From Gammaproteobacteria bacterium (GTDB lineage: Bacteria; Pseudomonadota; Gammaproteobacteria; UBA1113): 17,675 bases of DNA. Under the pieces are notes generated by a model. That model saw nothing but the letters and a program-made list of their open reading frames with translations. It did no database searches and was not told the origin of the DNA. Below are positions 16,020 through 17,675 of this stretch, piece after piece. The position numbers and the translations under genes were made by a program. The stretch is taken from the NCBI GenBank assembly GCA_019752835.1, contig JAIELR010000029.1, positions 1 to 17,675 on the forward strand, written 5' to 3'. Numbering within the stretch: the first letter of the stretch is position 1; each line of letters opens with the position of its first letter.

Positions 16020-16904
16020 CTACCGGTTTTGCATGCGCCGGCGGAGAATGATGAAGCAAATGAGGCCAAAACCAGCCAAGAACATTGCAAACGTGTCAGC
16101 CTCCGGAACAGCCGCAACTTGTGCTGAAACCTTTATGTCCCAGGCGCCGCTTGCATCCTGAAATACCGTGACGTTGAGCACCCGGCCATCAACAGTCATC
16201 GCCCTGGAAAATATACCCAAGTCTGCAAGATTAGCCGCGTCAGTGCTTGTCTGCCCAAACAGGTACAGGTTGGTGCTGAAACCATTGCTCAATAAATTTG
16301 CAGAGTCCAGGCCTTTACCCCCCAGAAGCGTTCCCCAGGTTGACGTACCCGGATATGCCGCGCCGTCAGCCGCCACCGTATTTACATAATTATTTCCTGC
16401 GGACTTTGCGCCTGCGGCAGCAACGTAGGAGTTGAAAGCGTTGGCGGTGGCAGCAATGTTCCCATTCGTCTGCGCAGCAAAAAAGTTAGCCACAGTCGCT
16501 GCTGCGCCTTGGGTCGTCAACACGCGGGCGCGGCCGTTATTTTCGGCAGCAGCCATATTCCACATAATGCTGCTGGGACCGCCTGCTGCAGTCACAAAGC
16601 TATTGAAGCTGGATAGCGCACCTTGGTAAGCAAGGCCATTGTTGAGCGCAGCGGCAAGCACAGTTGAATTTGCCGTAGCCAGGTTGCTACCCGTCGTTGC
16701 ATTGTCTGCGCCAAACAGCGTATTCATCGAGACACCCAGATCAAGTGCATAACCCACGCCCGCCCTATTGTCCCAGGCAGAAAAAATCAGGTCGGAATCG
16801 CCGGAAGCACCGCCGGTGAAGTAGGCAGCATTGGCAGCGCCGGATATCGCCATCGCGGAGAGGATAGCTGCAGCCAGAGTTTTTTTCATTGCAAGTTTCA
16901 TCAT
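16020..16904 (-). CDS. PEP-CTERM sorting domain protein
   Basis: This is a 294-residue exported protein. The ATG at 16904 has AAGGA 6 nt upstream; the very next codon is also ATG, so the true start could be one codon later. Residues 1-27 are a signal peptide very like that of the 14637-15416 protein ('MKKTLAAAILSAMAISGAAN' core). The C terminus carries VPEAD (266-270), a hydrophobic helix with 'FLAGFGLICF', and RRR (288-290), so exosortase processing is expected. The helix is slightly longer than in the paralogue ('FIILRRR' against 'FIARRR') and contains a Cys. The mature part is rich in Ala, Asn, Gly and Thr. It opens 'SDLIFSAWDN', followed by 'YALDLGVSM', a start that recurs in uncharacterised PEP-CTERM proteins. 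No catalytic motif is visible; a structural matrix role is plausible but unproven. Its upstream region is a diverged copy of the tandem repeat in front of the paralogue, so gene and promoter were probably duplicated together. Upstream DNA is interrupted by an insertion sequence. Confidence 0.93.
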   Translation of the reverse strand: MMKLAMKKTLAAAILSAMAISGAANAAYFTGGASGDSDLIFSAWDNRAGVGYALDLGVSMNTLFGADNATTGSNLATANSTVLAAALNNGLAYQGALSSFNSFVTAAGGPSSIMWNMAAAENNGRARVLTTQGAAATVANFFAAQTNGNIAATANAFNSYVAAAGAKSAGNNYVNTVAADGAAYPGTSTWGTLLGGKGLDSANLLSNGFSTNLYLFGQTSTDAANLADLGIFSRAMTVDGRVLNVTVFQDASGAWDIKVSAQVAAVPEADTFAMFLAGFGLICFIILRRRMQNR

Positions 16905-16922
16905 AATTTTTCCTTAAGTCAG

Positions 16923-17056
16923 ATTGTTGAGACTGCACCCGGTAAATCCCTCGCAGGAAATCAAGGCTGCAAACCACCTTTCACTTGATGCAACACAAGC
17001 CATTCTATGTGTGCTCTGTTACATGCGTTAGAGTCTCGCATAGCCCGTTAGGACTA
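16923..17056. repeat. Upstream repeat, diverged copy U3
   Basis: Alignable over its whole length with U1/U2 with one single-base indel; identity is roughly 70% by eye. Best kept are the gene-proximal 'ttgttaagactgca'-like block, the CTCTGTTACA box (17014-17022 region) and the CGCATAG-dyad end. It precedes the 16020-16904 gene at the same distance as U1 precedes its gene. Confidence 0.9.
17041..17056. promoter_or_regulatory. Putative activator-binding dyad, U3
   Basis: TAGCCC-GTTA-GGACTA. GTTAC at 17018-17022 again begins 23 nt to the left. Compared with U1, both half-sites differ by a transition at the fourth or third position (T/C left, G/A right) while the GTTA spacer is kept. The distance to the gene-proximal GC is 113 bp, against 112 bp in U1. 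Confidence 0.5.
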
Positions 17057-17066
17057 GATAGTGTCG

Positions 17067-17675
17067 TCACGAGATAGCCGCCCACAGGGCAATACAGCGA
17101 ATATGCACGGCGTCGAGGAATGAGGCGGTGCATTTTGCATAACGGGTGGCGATCCCCCTCCATCGCTTGAGATGCAGAAAGGCGTTTTCCACCAAGTGCC
17201 GTAATTTGTAGAGTTCTTTATCATAGTGTCTTTGCTCTTTTCGATTTCTCTTTGGCGGAATTTGCACTTTCATGCCTTGTTCGGCGGCTTGCTCAATGAT
17301 CGCGTCACTGTCATACCCCTTATCAGCCAATAGATTTTCTGCCGTCAGGCCTTCAATGAGTTTGCTAGCTTGTATGCAATCCGCTGTGGTACCTGCCGTG
17401 ATAAGTACTCGGATCGGCATACCATGCGCATCCACGGCCAGGTGCAGCTTTGTATTGAGCCCCCTTTTGTGAGCCCCATGCCTTGGTTACCTCCCTTTGC
17501 CCCCGCCGCATGAGGGTGCACTTTGATGTGGCTCGCATCAATCATCAGCCACTCGTAATCGGCTTCCGTCACCAATTGCTCCAATAACTTCTCCCATATC
17601 CGCGCATCACGCCAGCGGATAAATCGCCTGTGAGTGTTCTTCCAATCGCCGTACTCTGGGGGTAGATCGCGCCAC
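17067..17675 (-). CDS. IS5-family DDE transposase, 5' end cut by window edge, -1 frameshift
   Basis: Reading from 17674 the first frame gives 'WRDLPPEYGDWKNTHRRFIR' and 'LMIDASHIKVHPHAAGAKGG', the typical N-terminal and first-Asp regions of IS5-family transposases. After 'LTKGG' this frame loses similarity. The expected continuation ('LNTKLHLAVDAHGMPIRVL', 'LLADKGYDSDAII', 'LRHLVENAFLHLKRWRG') is in the -1 frame and ends at the TGA at 17067-17069. The three catalytic acidic residues are all present: Asp in LMIDAS, Asp in LADKGYDSD and Glu in HLVENAF. The frame change falls at AAAAGGGGGC (17468-17459). Many IS5-family members are expressed by programmed -1 slippage at such a run, so this may be an active two-frame gene; a one-base deletion in a dead copy would look the same. 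Confidence 0.9.
17459..17468 (-). other. Candidate -1 frameshift site in the transposase
   Basis: AAAAGGGGGC on the minus strand. The upstream frame reads ACA AAA GGG GGC TCA; the downstream frame reads AAA AGG GGG CTC AAT. The A4-G5 run allows re-pairing one base back. Whether the slip is programmed cannot be told from sequence alone. Confidence 0.6.

Larger units (their letters stand above)
17058..17675 (-). mobile_element. IS5-family insertion sequence, partial
   Basis: The transposase gene and its short 3' flank define one end of the element; the other end lies beyond the right edge, so the inverted repeat cannot be checked. I place the boundary near 17058 because similarity to the upstream repeat stops at 17057, right after CTAG (17054-17057). 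Several IS5-family subgroups target CTAG or TNA-type sites. The exact end is inferred. The transposase resembles the IS427-like subgroup. Confidence 0.8.

Overview
The window looks like chromosomal DNA from a Gram-negative bacterium, most likely a betaproteobacterium. The reasons are a two-partner secretion pair of the FhaB/FhaC type, two PEP-CTERM proteins with the 'VPEADT' sorting motif, and an IS5-family insertion sequence. I could not assign a genus. All genes I can support lie on the minus strand, so they read from right to left. There is no tRNA, rRNA or CRISPR array that I can see.

Layout, right to left (direction of transcription). (1) 17058-17675: the 3' part of an IS5-family element that runs off the right edge; its transposase is split by a -1 frameshift. 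(2) 16020-16904: a PEP-CTERM protein preceded by a ~133-bp upstream region. (3) 15417-15925: a 603-bp gap (15417-16019 in all) carrying two nearly identical tandem copies of that same upstream region and a more degenerate trace of another. (4) 14637-15416: a second, paralogous PEP-CTERM protein. (5) 13194-14561: a secreted, cysteine-rich protein of unknown function, which ends at a clear intrinsic terminator (13110-13143). (6) 2877-12986: a 3369-residue filamentous-haemagglutinin-like exoprotein (TpsA). (7) 1138-2781: its outer-membrane translocator (TpsB, FhaC/ShlB type). (8) 1-908: the N-terminal part of an exported DUF2341 + LamG-like protein that runs off the left edge. A composite palindromic intergenic element (1007-1110) separates (7) and (8).

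How the genes may work together: everything encoded here apart from the transposase is exported. TpsA has the extended signal peptide and the NPNG-containing TPS domain that TpsB would recognise, so the pair should deliver a very large beta-helical protein to the cell surface. The PEP-CTERM proteins should be exported by Sec and processed at the membrane by an exosortase encoded elsewhere; this class is linked to exopolysaccharide and biofilm/floc matrix. The window therefore reads as a cell-surface/matrix locus.

The most interesting signal is non-coding. A 16-bp dyad, TAGYCC-GTTA-GGRCTA, sits about 110 bp upstream of a conserved promoter-proximal block before both PEP-CTERM genes (three copies). 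A perfect-armed version occurs at 15822-15841. All four have GTTAC exactly 23 nt to the left of the dyad. The layout resembles an enhancer site for an NtrC-family activator; PrsR, the response regulator associated with PEP-CTERM systems, is a candidate by inference only.
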